From assembly GCF_000024065.1 (NCBI RefSeq), contig NC_013174.1:1612001-1676000 (forward strand): a DNA stretch of 64,000 nucleotides. The letters run 5' to 3'. The notes below the pieces were generated by a model, which saw nothing but the letters and a program-made list of their open reading frames with translations, was not told where the DNA came from and made no database searches. Made by a program: the position numbers and the translations under genes. Each line of letters begins with the position of its first letter. The first letter of the stretch is position 1. This stretch comes from Jonesia denitrificans DSM 20603 (GTDB lineage: Bacteria > Actinomycetota > Actinomycetes > Actinomycetales > Cellulomonadaceae). Shown one piece after another: positions 56,793 through 64,000 of the stretch.

Positions 56793-56833
56793 AGCAAGAT
56801 ACGTATTCGTGTCAGATCGATGCACGTAGCGTG

Positions 56834-57733
56834 TCAGGCGGCGACTGATTCTCCGATGAGTCGCTTGTACACCCACGCGATCGCGAGCAAGCTCACTGGG
56901 GTGGTGATAAGAAGGCCCACACCCAGGAGTAATGCGCCAACAAATACCAACAGCATGACGAACACGAGCAACAGCAGTGTGGGGACGAAGTTGTTCATGG
57001 CCAGCGTGGCAGATGCTTTGATGGCGTCAATGGCGCCCATGTTTTTATCTAGTGCGAAGTACAGCGCAAAGATCGTGAAGAACGAGATGATGATCCCGGC
57101 GATGCCGGTCCATGCGAGCAGGCCGTTCGCGACAGCGATGAGCAGCGACACGATGATGGCTTGACCAAGGTTGGAGAAGTCAAAGAAGTCAGCGAGCGTC
57201 AATTTCTGACCGGCTGCAACCTTGAGCGCGACCTTGGCAAAAAGAGCACCGGCAGCGAGTGCGAGTGCCCCAACGACGAGGGAAAACAGGATAAGTCCAC
57301 CGAAGCCCAGCGCCATGAGACCACCGTCGCCGCTGGCAGCGGAGGCGCCGAGCACCACACTCATGATGATGGTGACGATCAGGAGGATCAGACCGTAAAT
57401 AACCATCCCACCGATGAATGCACCGGCGTTGTCTTTGAACTTGTTCCACCCCCACGAGAATGCGTCGCCAATGGGGAACCCTGCTGAGTTGTTCTGGTGC
57501 GGGTAAGACGCTCCTTGTTGACCGTAACCTTGTTGCCCATAGCCAGGCTGTTGAGCACCGGGCTGCCCATATTGTTGCTGCCCGTCGTACGGGTTACCTT
57601 GGGGCTGCGCTGGTGGCTGCTGACCGTACCCAGGCTGCTGGTAAGGGTATTGGGGTTGCTCTGTTGGCCCAGGTTGTCCAGATGTTGGAGGCTGCTGGTT
57701 CTCCGGCTGCGTGGGGTCGTTGTTCGTCGTCAT
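56834..57733 (-). CDS. Membrane protein with Gln/Pro/Gly/Tyr-rich N-terminus
   Basis: The first 90 residues of this 299-residue protein are low complexity, rich in Q, P, G and Y (repeats such as PGYGQQ and QQGYGQQG), and likely disordered in the cytoplasm. About 6 membrane helices follow, with FSWGWNKFKDNAGAFIGG before the first one, the layout seen in many actinobacterial DUF975-like or YciC-like membrane proteins. The tail is YKRLIGESVAA. I start at ATG 57733, which follows GAAGGAGATTTCG. Function unknown. Confidence 0.78.
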   Translation of the reverse strand: MTTNNDPTQPENQQPPTSGQPGPTEQPQYPYQQPGYGQQPPAQPQGNPYDGQQQYGQPGAQQPGYGQQGYGQQGASYPHQNNSAGFPIGDAFSWGWNKFKDNAGAFIGGMVIYGLILLIVTIIMSVVLGASAASGDGGLMALGFGGLILFSLVVGALALAAGALFAKVALKVAAGQKLTLADFFDFSNLGQAIIVSLLIAVANGLLAWTGIAGIIISFFTIFALYFALDKNMGAIDAIKASATLAMNNFVPTLLLLVFVMLLVFVGALLLGVGLLITTPVSLLAIAWVYKRLIGESVAA

Positions 57734-57835
57734 CGAAATCTCCTTCATTGTCATCCATGTACAGCCAACATAACTGCTGACGGGTTCACATGCACATGGT
57801 GACGAGACCCTATCACCCTGGGCGACAGCAGTCCG

Positions 57836-59107
57836 TCACGTGAGATCGCGGACGATCGCATCTGCCATCAACCGTCCGGAACGGGTCAACTGCACGCGAC
57901 CTGCAAACACGGCGCGCGCATCGATCAGTTCACGGGCGATCAATGACGCCAGCACTTCGCGACGCTCCTCGGCCACCCACTGAACAGGCATCCCCTCACG
58001 AAGACGGATCCCCAGCATCACCCGTTCCAGGTGGGCATCGTCACCTGTGAGCAGTTCCCGCCCGGCAGCAGGTGATTGGCCGTTTTCCAGTGCGTGAGCG
58101 TACCTGATTGGGTGTTTGACGTTCCACCATCGCACCCCGGCGGACGGAGCATCGTCGTGAGCGTTCGGGTCACCTGCCATGAATGAGTGTGCTCCAGGGC
58201 CAATCCCCCACCAGTCATGTCCCCGCCAATACGCCAGGTTGTGACGACACACCGCGAGCTCACCGTCAGCGCGTGGACGCGCCCAGTTTGAGATCTCATA
58301 CCATTGGTAACCAGCGTCGCTCAGGACAGTGTCCGCGACCTCGTATTTGTCGGCTTGGTCATCGAGCGACGGGAGTTCAATGTCGCCGCGCCGCACCTGG
58401 ACTGCCATGCGTGTGCCCTGCTCCACGGTCAGCGCGTAGGCTGACACGTGCCCTGCACCCGTGGCTATGGCAGCGTCTAGGGAACGACGCCAGTCATCCA
58501 TGGATTCCCCTGGGGTGCCGTAAATGAGATCAACTGACACCTCGAGGCCCGCCTCATGTGCCCACCGAACCGCAGACGCAACATTGGCTGGGTTGTGAGT
58601 GCGCTCAAGCGTAGCCAGAACATGAGGAACCACCGACTGCATTCCCAAGGACACTCGCGTAAAACCCCCGTTCGCAAGGATCTCCATACTGTGAGGGGTG
58701 ACGGAGTCAGGATTCGCTTCGGTGGTGACCTCAGCACCATCCGCAAGGCCCCAGGTCTGGCGCACCGTGGACACTAAAGAGACCAAGTCCTGTGCGGGCA
58801 GCAAGGTGGGGGTGCCCCCACCAAAGAATATTGTCGATGCGGGGCGCGGGGGGTAGCCCGCCCGGTCCATGACCTGGCGGGCAAGTAGGATCTCCTGTGC
58901 TGCGGTCTGGGCGTAGTTCCGTTGACTAGCTCCTCCACCCAATTCGGAGGCTGTGTACGTGTTGAAGTCACAGTACCCGCATCGCACAGAGCAAAAGGGC
59001 ACGTGAATGTACACACCAAAAGCACGGTCCGAGGGATCCGACCCTACCCATGCGGGTAGTGACCCATCGCGGGGAGCTGCTTCGCCCTGGGGAAGAGCAG
59101 GAGTCAT
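57836..59107 (-). CDS. hemW: Radical SAM heme chaperone HemW-like
   Basis: The protein (423 residues) has the radical-SAM cluster motif CSVRCGYC in IHVPFCSVRCGYCDFNTYT and the HemW-specific IFFGGGTPTLL and YEISNWARPR segments. HemW binds heme and was long misnamed coproporphyrinogen oxidase; the heme-chaperone role is the current family view. It lies 7 nt after lepA, a pairing conserved across bacteria, so the two are cotranscribed. Confidence 0.93.
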   Translation of the reverse strand: MTPALPQGEAAPRDGSLPAWVGSDPSDRAFGVYIHVPFCSVRCGYCDFNTYTASELGGGASQRNYAQTAAQEILLARQVMDRAGYPPRPASTIFFGGGTPTLLPAQDLVSLVSTVRQTWGLADGAEVTTEANPDSVTPHSMEILANGGFTRVSLGMQSVVPHVLATLERTHNPANVASAVRWAHEAGLEVSVDLIYGTPGESMDDWRRSLDAAIATGAGHVSAYALTVEQGTRMAVQVRRGDIELPSLDDQADKYEVADTVLSDAGYQWYEISNWARPRADGELAVCRHNLAYWRGHDWWGIGPGAHSFMAGDPNAHDDAPSAGVRWWNVKHPIRYAHALENGQSPAAGRELLTGDDAHLERVMLGIRLREGMPVQWVAEERREVLASLIARELIDARAVFAGRVQLTRSGRLMADAIVRDLT

Positions 59108-59114
59108 GAGTGAC

Positions 59115-60986
59115 TCATTTCTTTCGCGAGTCTCCTTGCTCAGAGGTCAACGCGGAGATGAAGGCTTCTTTAGGCACGTCAACTGACCCAATGGTCTTCA
59201 TGCGTTTCTTACCCTCTTTTTGTTTTTCCAAGAGCTTACGTTTACGTGAAATGTCACCGCCGTAGCACTTGGCCAGAACGTCCTTACGAATCGCACGGAT
59301 CGTTTCTCGGGCAATCACACGCGCACCAATAGCGGCTTGGATCGGCACCTCGAACTGTTGCCGCGGGATAAGTTCTTTGAGTTTTACGCACATTTTCACG
59401 CCATAGGCGTAGGCCGCGTCCTTGTGAACGATGGCGCTGAAGGCATCGACTCGCTCACCTTGTAGCAGGATGTCAACTTTCACCAGTTCAGATGACTGTG
59501 CTCCGGTGACGTCGTAGTCCAGTGACGCGTACCCACGAGTGCGTGATTTGAGGGCATCAAAGAAGTCGAAAACGATCTCGGCGAGCGGCAGAATATACCG
59601 CATTTCCACCCGGTCAGCGGAGAGATAATCCATGCCTTGCAGCTCACCACGCCGTTCCTGGCACAGTTCCATGATGGCGCCAATGTACTCACTGGGCGCA
59701 AGAATCGTGGCTTTAGCCACGGGTTCTTGCACGTCACTGATTTTCCCTCCGGGGAACTCGGAGGGGTTGGTGACGTTCACCCAGGTTTTGTCTTCGAGCT
59801 GAACGTCATAAATGACGTTGGGTGCCGTGGAAATGAGGTCGAGGTTGAATTCGCGTTCTAACCGTTCCCGCACAATTTCTAAGTGGAGCAACCCAAGATA
59901 GCCCACACGGAACCCAAACCCCAACGCCACGGACGTTTCGGGTTCGTAGTTGAGTGCCGCATCGTTGAGTTTCAATTTATCCAGCGCGTCACGCAACACC
60001 GGGTAATCCGAACCATCAATGGGATACAGACCTGAAAACACCATGGGTTTGGGTTCAGAGTACCCAGGAAGCGCGGTATCTGCGGGTTTTGCTGCGTTCG
60101 TGACGGTATCGCCAACCTTGGATTGGCGGACGTCTTTCACACCGGTAATGAGATAACCGACCTCACCAACTCCGAGCCCTTTGGTCGGAATTGCTTCGGG
60201 GGCAGACACACCAATTTCGAGGAGTTCATGGTGGGCTTTAGTGGACATCATGACGATACGTTCACGCGGGCTGAGTTTGCCGTCCACGACACGCACATAG
60301 GTCACCACACCCCGGTAGGTGTCATACACCGAGTCAAAGATCATCGCACGGGCAGGCGCATCTGCCTCACCAACGGGGGCGGGAAACGAGGTAACAATCT
60401 GATCAAGGAGCGCTTCAACCCCGACCCCCGTCTTGCCCGACACCCGTAAGACGTCATCGGGGTCTGTTCCCACTAAACCCGCCAGTTCCTCAGCATATTT
60501 TTCTGGTTGCGCAGCTGGCAGATCAATTTTGTTGAGAACAGGAATGATTTCGAGGTCGTTTTCCATAGCAAGGTACAAGTTCGCCAGGGTTTGTGCTTCG
60601 ATACCTTGCGCAGCATCGACCAGAAGAATTGCCCCTTCACATGCCGCCAGCGACCGTGACACCTCGTAGGTGAAGTCCACGTGGCCGGGGGTGTCGATCA
60701 TGTTCAGCGCGTAAGGGGTTCCGTCGACCTCCCAGGGCATCCGCACTGCCTGCGACTTAATGGTGATTCCCCGTTCCCGTTCGATATCCATCCGGTCAAG
60801 GTATTGGGCACGCATGGAACGGTCATCTACCACACCGGTTAACTGCAACATCCGGTCCGCAAGGGTCGACTTGCCGTGGTCGATGTGCGCAATGATGCAG
60901 AAGTTCCGCAGCAGCTCGGGCGGCGTTGCCGCGGGCTGGATACGTGCTTGGCTGGCAGATGAGGGAATGGGAGTCACGGGTGACAT
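59115..60986 (-). CDS. lepA: Elongation factor 4 (LepA)
   Basis: LepA is a ribosomal GTPase that back-translocates or aids 30S assembly. The G motifs are [18 protein letters not shown] and NKID; the LepA-specific C-terminal domain has [16 protein letters not shown]. 623 residues is standard. The ATG at 60986 has GGGAGA directly against it; the GTG 3 codons downstream has better spacing to that site and may be the true start. Confidence 0.97.
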   Translation of the reverse strand: MSPVTPIPSSASQARIQPAATPPELLRNFCIIAHIDHGKSTLADRMLQLTGVVDDRSMRAQYLDRMDIERERGITIKSQAVRMPWEVDGTPYALNMIDTPGHVDFTYEVSRSLAACEGAILLVDAAQGIEAQTLANLYLAMENDLEIIPVLNKIDLPAAQPEKYAEELAGLVGTDPDDVLRVSGKTGVGVEALLDQIVTSFPAPVGEADAPARAMIFDSVYDTYRGVVTYVRVVDGKLSPRERIVMMSTKAHHELLEIGVSAPEAIPTKGLGVGEVGYLITGVKDVRQSKVGDTVTNAAKPADTALPGYSEPKPMVFSGLYPIDGSDYPVLRDALDKLKLNDAALNYEPETSVALGFGFRVGYLGLLHLEIVRERLEREFNLDLISTAPNVIYDVQLEDKTWVNVTNPSEFPGGKISDVQEPVAKATILAPSEYIGAIMELCQERRGELQGMDYLSADRVEMRYILPLAEIVFDFFDALKSRTRGYASLDYDVTGAQSSELVKVDILLQGERVDAFSAIVHKDAAYAYGVKMCVKLKELIPRQQFEVPIQAAIGARVIARETIRAIRKDVLAKCYGGDISRKRKLLEKQKEGKKRMKTIGSVDVPKEAFISALTSEQGDSRKK

Positions 60987-61137
60987 TCTCCCATGATTGA
61001 CCCAACGGTTCGTCCTGTTTCGCTATGAGCCGGGCCACTACCACCTGCCGATGCGCCTGACCGCAGGTGAGTATGGTGGGTTTAGCTCCCCGTGGTTGTT
61101 GTTTGCTTGAGCCGTGGCCTGCGGATACGGTGGCGCT

Positions 61138-61689
61138 ATGGTTTCGCCCTCTGTGCGCCGTCTTGCTGGCGCTGTCGCTCACGTTCTGCGCTCGCGCGCC
61201 CGCGGTCACCGTGTAACGAAGGGGGATGCCTCGCCTTCACCTGGTGACGTTGCCCGCTCCACCAGCAATCGTGCGCCCGTTCAGGACAACGGTGTGTTGC
61301 TTGATGCTTACCCTGGGGACTTCACGGGGGTGTTTTCACCCCGCTACGCTCCCAGTCTGGATGGCGACCCAGACCCCGGTGAAATCGTGTGGGCGTGGGT
61401 ACCTTACGAGGAAGATTACAGCCAGGGCAAGGATCGACCTGTCCTCCTTGTGGGTCATGACGGCCCGTGGCTGTTAGGAATGATGCTGACGTCACGGGAT
61501 AGGGATCAGCGATCCCACCCTAACTGGGTGGAAATTGGTACTGGGCCCTGGGATAGCCAGGGCCGCGACAGCGAGGTGCGGGTTGACCGGTTGATTCGTT
61601 TGAACCCTGACCGAGTTCGTCGTGAGGGTGCGATTTTGCCACAGAATCGATTCGCGGCAGTTGTTGCTCAATCTCCTTTTGCTCGGTGA
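61138..61689 (+). CDS. PemK/MazF-family protein without a visible antitoxin
   Basis: The C-terminal 110 residues match the PemK/MazF fold: GEIVWAWVPYEEDYSQGKDRPVLLVG at the front (read as two strands) and LTSRDRDQRSHPNWVEIGTG later. The family includes mRNA-cleaving toxins, but this protein has a basic N-terminal extension of about 70 residues, and no antitoxin gene lies beside it, so toxin activity should not be assumed. A copy at this place, between lepA and rpsT, is common in actinobacteria. I use ATG 61138; the frame opens at 61114. It reads away from lepA. Confidence 0.78.
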   Translation: MVSPSVRRLAGAVAHVLRSRARGHRVTKGDASPSPGDVARSTSNRAPVQDNGVLLDAYPGDFTGVFSPRYAPSLDGDPDPGEIVWAWVPYEEDYSQGKDRPVLLVGHDGPWLLGMMLTSRDRDQRSHPNWVEIGTGPWDSQGRDSEVRVDRLIRLNPDRVRREGAILPQNRFAAVVAQSPFAR

Positions 61690-61776
61690 TGAAGTCCGCA
61701 CTGCTTCGCGTGCAGAGCGCCGCCTCGAGCATGACACACATCACCGAGAGAACACCGCGTTGATCCGCTGAGACCG

Positions 61777-61805
61777 TTGGCCGATGACGGTGCGACTGTT
61801 AGGAT
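61777..61805 (+). promoter_or_regulatory. rpsT promoter
   Basis: TTGGCC (61777-61782) and TAGGAT (61800-61805) are separated by exactly 17 nt. The predicted transcript start near 61812 leaves a leader of about 130 nt. Confidence 0.6.
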
Positions 61806-61842
61806 TATGAATTGCTTGTCCGTCAGGTCGGCGGACAGCGCT

Positions 61843-61885
61843 CTCGTACCTCACCACGGGTTCCCCACCCCAGTCCCGGTACGAG
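61843..61885 (+). other. rpsT mRNA leader hairpin
   Basis: CTCGTACC (61843-61850) pairs with GGTACGAG (61878-61885) in the leader before rpsT. Ribosomal protein genes often use such structures for autoregulation; for S20 this is known in E. coli, but the fold here is only predicted. Confidence 0.4.
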
Positions 61886-61941
61886 CAGAGCCTTCTACGA
61901 CCTGTCAGCTCACCACTTGGTGAACGAAAGAAAGTGCTCAC

Positions 61942-62202
61942 GTGGCAAACATTAAGTCTCAGATCAAGCGTAACCGCACCAACGAGAAAGCTCGTCTTCG
62001 CAACAAGGCTGTGAAGTCTGAAGTGAAGACGTACGTTCGTGCGGTCCGCGAAGCTGTTGCGGCTGGCGACAAAGAAGCAGCTGTTGCTGCTCTTGCTGTT
62101 GCTTCCCGCAAGCTGGACAAAGCTGCAACGAAGGGTGTCATTCACAAGAACCAGGCTGCTAACCGCAAGTCCGGTCTTGCTAAGGCAGTGAACGCCCTGT
62201 GA
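61942..62202 (+). CDS. rpsT: 30S ribosomal protein S20
   Basis: S20 is an early-assembling, very basic protein of the 30S subunit. The 86 residues read as expected: [20 protein letters not shown], then [20 protein letters not shown] near the end. The start is a GTG at 61942 with GAAAGAAAG upstream. Codon use is strongly biased, as in highly expressed genes. A strong terminator follows. Confidence 0.98.
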   Translation: MANIKSQIKRNRTNEKARLRNKAVKSEVKTYVRAVREAVAAGDKEAAVAALAVASRKLDKAATKGVIHKNQAANRKSGLAKAVNAL

Positions 62203-62222
62203 GTCTGTGAACTCAGACAATC

Positions 62223-62258
62223 AAAGGCGCCGTCCCCGTGTCTCGGGGCGGCGCCTTT
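62223..62258 (+). terminator. rpsT terminator
   Basis: AAAGGCGCCG (62223-62232) pairs with CGGCGCCTTT (62249-62258), continued by an inner CCCCG/CGGGG stem with one bulge and a 5-nt loop. It lies 20 nt after the rpsT stop. Confidence 0.9.
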
Positions 62259-62314
62259 GTCATTGCTGATAACGGGTGGTTCTCGTCATGTGGCGTGAGT
62301 TCATGGGACCCCGT

Positions 62315-63025
62315 CTACCGCACTGAGGCGTGCCGCAGCGCCGTATATTGAACGATCAACGCCATAACAACAAGGATAAGTCCACCATAGACCACCCACG
62401 TCCAGGTGGCGTGTGCGGCCCAACCGCTGATGTGCGGGGCAGCCCAGGCAACAAGTGCGACAAGAACGACCACAGCGGTGATTGCCCCAACCACGGGTCC
62501 TTTCGGTCCGGCTTTGACAAAGAGCGCCCCGAAGGCTGCACCAATACTGAGCGCGACCCACGTCATCATTGTGGTGATTGCAAAGAGTCGCAGGCTGTCA
62601 CCCGCGCCAAGAATGTAGACATCAAAGACGTGGGCGCCCGTCCACCAATGATTTGTGGCTTTTTCGATGCTGCCCAGGGCGAGTGCAATCGCCCCAGTAG
62701 CAACGCTTTGAATGAAGAAGTACGCTGCGGTTCCACTGATGTACGCACGCCGCGTGGTCCCCATCGACATGGCAAAAGGGAACGTGGACGCAACAGCTTG
62801 GACCCCAAGGTAGACGAAAAACCCGGCGACACTCCAAATCGCGCCACCATTGTTACGAAATCCTTGCTGGACGTTTGGGTCAAAGGTGTCCACACCAAAC
62901 CGCATCATGGCGACCGCAATCAACACGGACACTGCAACAACGCAGAGGTAAACAAAGACCGGGACACCAAACACGATTGTCGGTTTGTTGAGGTGAAGCT
63001 TGGTGATGGTTGTTGGGGTTGTCAT
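62315..63025 (-). CDS. ABC transporter membrane subunit (YtrB-partner type)
   Basis: The 236-residue protein has 6 predicted membrane helices and no recognised binding domain. Its stop-start linkage with the ATPase gene upstream makes it the permease of a two-part exporter. It is similar in layout to ABC-2-type permeases of GntR-YtrA-linked operons; the substrate is unknown. ATG 63025 is preferred because AGGGAG lies 7 nt upstream; the ATG at 63031 overlaps the ATPase stop but is too close to that site. Confidence 0.78.
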   Translation of the reverse strand: MTTPTTITKLHLNKPTIVFGVPVFVYLCVVAVSVLIAVAMMRFGVDTFDPNVQQGFRNNGGAIWSVAGFFVYLGVQAVASTFPFAMSMGTTRRAYISGTAAYFFIQSVATGAIALALGSIEKATNHWWTGAHVFDVYILGAGDSLRLFAITTMMTWVALSIGAAFGALFVKAGPKGPVVGAITAVVVLVALVAWAAPHISGWAAHATWTWVVYGGLILVVMALIVQYTALRHASVR

Positions 63026-63027
63026 GA

Positions 63028-63894
63028 TCATGCTCCCTGTGATGAATCGCCGATGGCGGCAACGAGGTCTTGAAGCGGCAGTGGGCGCACGTCAAGTCGT
63101 TCTGGTAGTTGCTGCGGCGGCTCCCCGAGGAACGTGGCTGACGCTAGTGATCCTACGGTGCGCATCGACAGTGCCGGGCTGCCGTGAGCCCAGGTGGTGA
63201 GTTCGGCGGCAGGGCCAAGGAGTTCATACCCGAGGTGCGTAGCGTCGTCTGCTGCCACATCGAGCGCGACGACCCCTTTGTTGAGCACCACAATGCGATC
63301 AAAGATTGATTGCATCTCCCCCACCAGGTGAGTGGACAGCACGATCGTGCGGGGGTGGTTGGTGTATTCCTCGATGAGGAGTTCATAGAACTTGTGTCGA
63401 GCAGATACATCGAGCCCCAAGTACGGTTCGTCGAAAATGGTCACCGACGCGCGGCTCGCGAGGGTCAGGGTGATGGCAAGTGCTGACAGCTGCCCCCGGG
63501 AGAACTTCTTGATGATCGTTGAGCTAGGAAGGGAAAACTTCTCAGCCAGCTGGTGAGCACGATCGGTGTCCCAACCTGGGTGAAAGCCCTGGGCAATACG
63601 CAGGGCATGTTTGAGGGTGTAGTCATCAGGGTAGCGTTGATTGTCACGAATGAAGCACATATCCCGAGCAACTGCAGCGGACTCAAAGGGAGTATGACCG
63701 TGGACAGTCACGTGCCCGCTAGAGGGTTGGTCATGCCCGGCAATAAGGGACATGAGTGTGGTTTTGCCGGCACCGTTGGCACCAAGAAGCCCGCAGATCT
63801 CGTTGGGGGCGACAGACAGTGTGACGTCGTTGAGGGCGGTGACAGACCCGAAAGAGCGGGTCACGTTGGCCACTGCGATGGCTGGATTAGTCAT
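63028..63894 (-). CDS. ABC transporter ATP-binding protein (YtrB-like)
   Basis: This 288-residue ATPase has Walker A GANGAGKTT, signature FSRGQLSA, Walker B VTIFDEPYLGLD and an H-loop His in VLSTHLVGEM. The signature is a variant of LSGGQ, as in other bacteriocin/stress-type exporters of this class. The C-terminal 70 residues form an extra regulatory part. The gene overlaps the GntR-type gene at its start and the permease gene at its end, so the three form an operon. Confidence 0.9.
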   Translation of the reverse strand: MTNPAIAVANVTRSFGSVTALNDVTLSVAPNEICGLLGANGAGKTTLMSLIAGHDQPSSGHVTVHGHTPFESAAVARDMCFIRDNQRYPDDYTLKHALRIAQGFHPGWDTDRAHQLAEKFSLPSSTIIKKFSRGQLSALAITLTLASRASVTIFDEPYLGLDVSARHKFYELLIEEYTNHPRTIVLSTHLVGEMQSIFDRIVVLNKGVVALDVAADDATHLGYELLGPAAELTTWAHGSPALSMRTVGSLASATFLGEPPQQLPERLDVRPLPLQDLVAAIGDSSQGA

Positions 63895-64000
63895 GGGGGT
63901 ACTCCTGGGCTATCAGTGCGCAGAGCGCATCAAGGTCGATTCCGAGTGCGCGCGCATTGCTGGTCAGAGTTCTCACGTCGCGATCAACGAACTCTTGTTT
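63887..64000 (-). CDS. GntR-family regulator (YtrA-like), C-terminal fragment, cut by window edge
   Basis: On the minus strand the frame runs in from the window edge and ends at TAA 63887-63889, giving 37 residues: KQEFVDRDVRTLTSNARALG, then IDLDALCALIAQEYPHD. The pattern of a helix ending in A-x-x-LG-x-D-x-D-x-L is typical of the C-terminus of YtrA-type GntR regulators, which usually precede an ABC ATPase like the one here. The stop overlaps the ATPase start by 8 nt. The DNA-binding part is outside the window. Confidence 0.65.
   Translation of the reverse strand, partial: KQEFVDRDVRTLTSNARALGIDLDALCALIAQEYPHD

Noticed and set aside
61114-61689. Complete toxin-antitoxin pair
   Set aside because: Only the PemK/MazF-like gene is present; no small antitoxin gene lies on either side.
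62330-63073. 247-codon plus-strand ORF opposite the ABC permease gene
   Set aside because: Composition is that of a reverse-strand shadow; the minus-strand product has proper membrane helices and operon context.

Overview
The window looks like chromosomal DNA from a moderately high-GC actinobacterium, most probably a Micrococcales member. The basis is gene content and order: fasR-fabD-fabH-acpP-fabF, hrcA-dnaJ-rsmE-HIT-phoH-ybeY-corC-era, lepA-hemW, a single-subunit glycyl-tRNA synthetase, and the actinobacterial families DUF3052, DUF3097 and DUF3145. Many GTG starts and several apparently leaderless genes (a TANNNT -10 box 6-7 nt before the start codon) fit this. Genus is not provable from the sequence alone.

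Layout. 1-6.4 kb is accessory: the C-terminal part of hsdR (type I restriction), then a tightly coupled pair made of a PD-(D/E)XK-like nuclease candidate and an AAA_13/RloC-like ATPase with a zinc-hook motif and a C-terminal HEPN-like motif. A nonsense-interrupted small membrane-protein gene and a recombinase-type HTH remnant follow. 6.4-10.4 kb holds small metabolic and stress genes (NTF2-like, DUF1349, TetR, transaldolase, peroxiredoxin, DUF3052). 10.8-13.5 kb is aceE. 13.6-19.4 kb holds a TPR-like gene and the FASII cluster with its PucR-type regulator. 19.5-25 kb holds DUF3145, peptide deformylase, tRNA-Ile2(CAU), two identical tRNA-Asn genes, dnaG and dgt. 25-34.1 kb is a maltose/maltodextrin locus: malE-malF-malG-GH13 on the minus strand, diverging from a LacI-type regulator and an alpha-glucosidase. 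34.2-37.4 kb has dusB, a lipoprotein gene and glyS. 37.5-40.6 kb is a self-contained zinc-uptake operon, znuA-znuC-znuB-zur, with Zur-like boxes over its promoter. 40.6-44.6 kb has a DedA-like protein, uppS, recO and leuA, the last preceded by a Leu-rich leader peptide and attenuator. 44.7-48.4 kb has two membrane proteins sharing a variant leucine-rich-repeat-like module. 48.4-55.8 kb is a long minus-strand heat-shock/ribosome-maturation run (hrcA to era) with a CIRCE operator. 55.9-64 kb has DUF3097, a Gln/Pro/Gly-rich membrane protein, hemW, lepA, an orphan PemK/MazF-like protein, rpsT, and an ABC exporter with the tail of its GntR-type regulator at the right edge.

The most unusual part is the hsdR-linked nuclease/ATPase pair at 2.2-5.8 kb. 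It resembles known restriction-guarding anticodon nucleases in the ATPase half but carries an extra nuclease-like partner translated by stop-start overlap. The most informative regulatory sites are the leu attenuator, the mal operators and the leaderless znuA promoter. All family assignments come from reading motifs and overall similarity; no database search was run.
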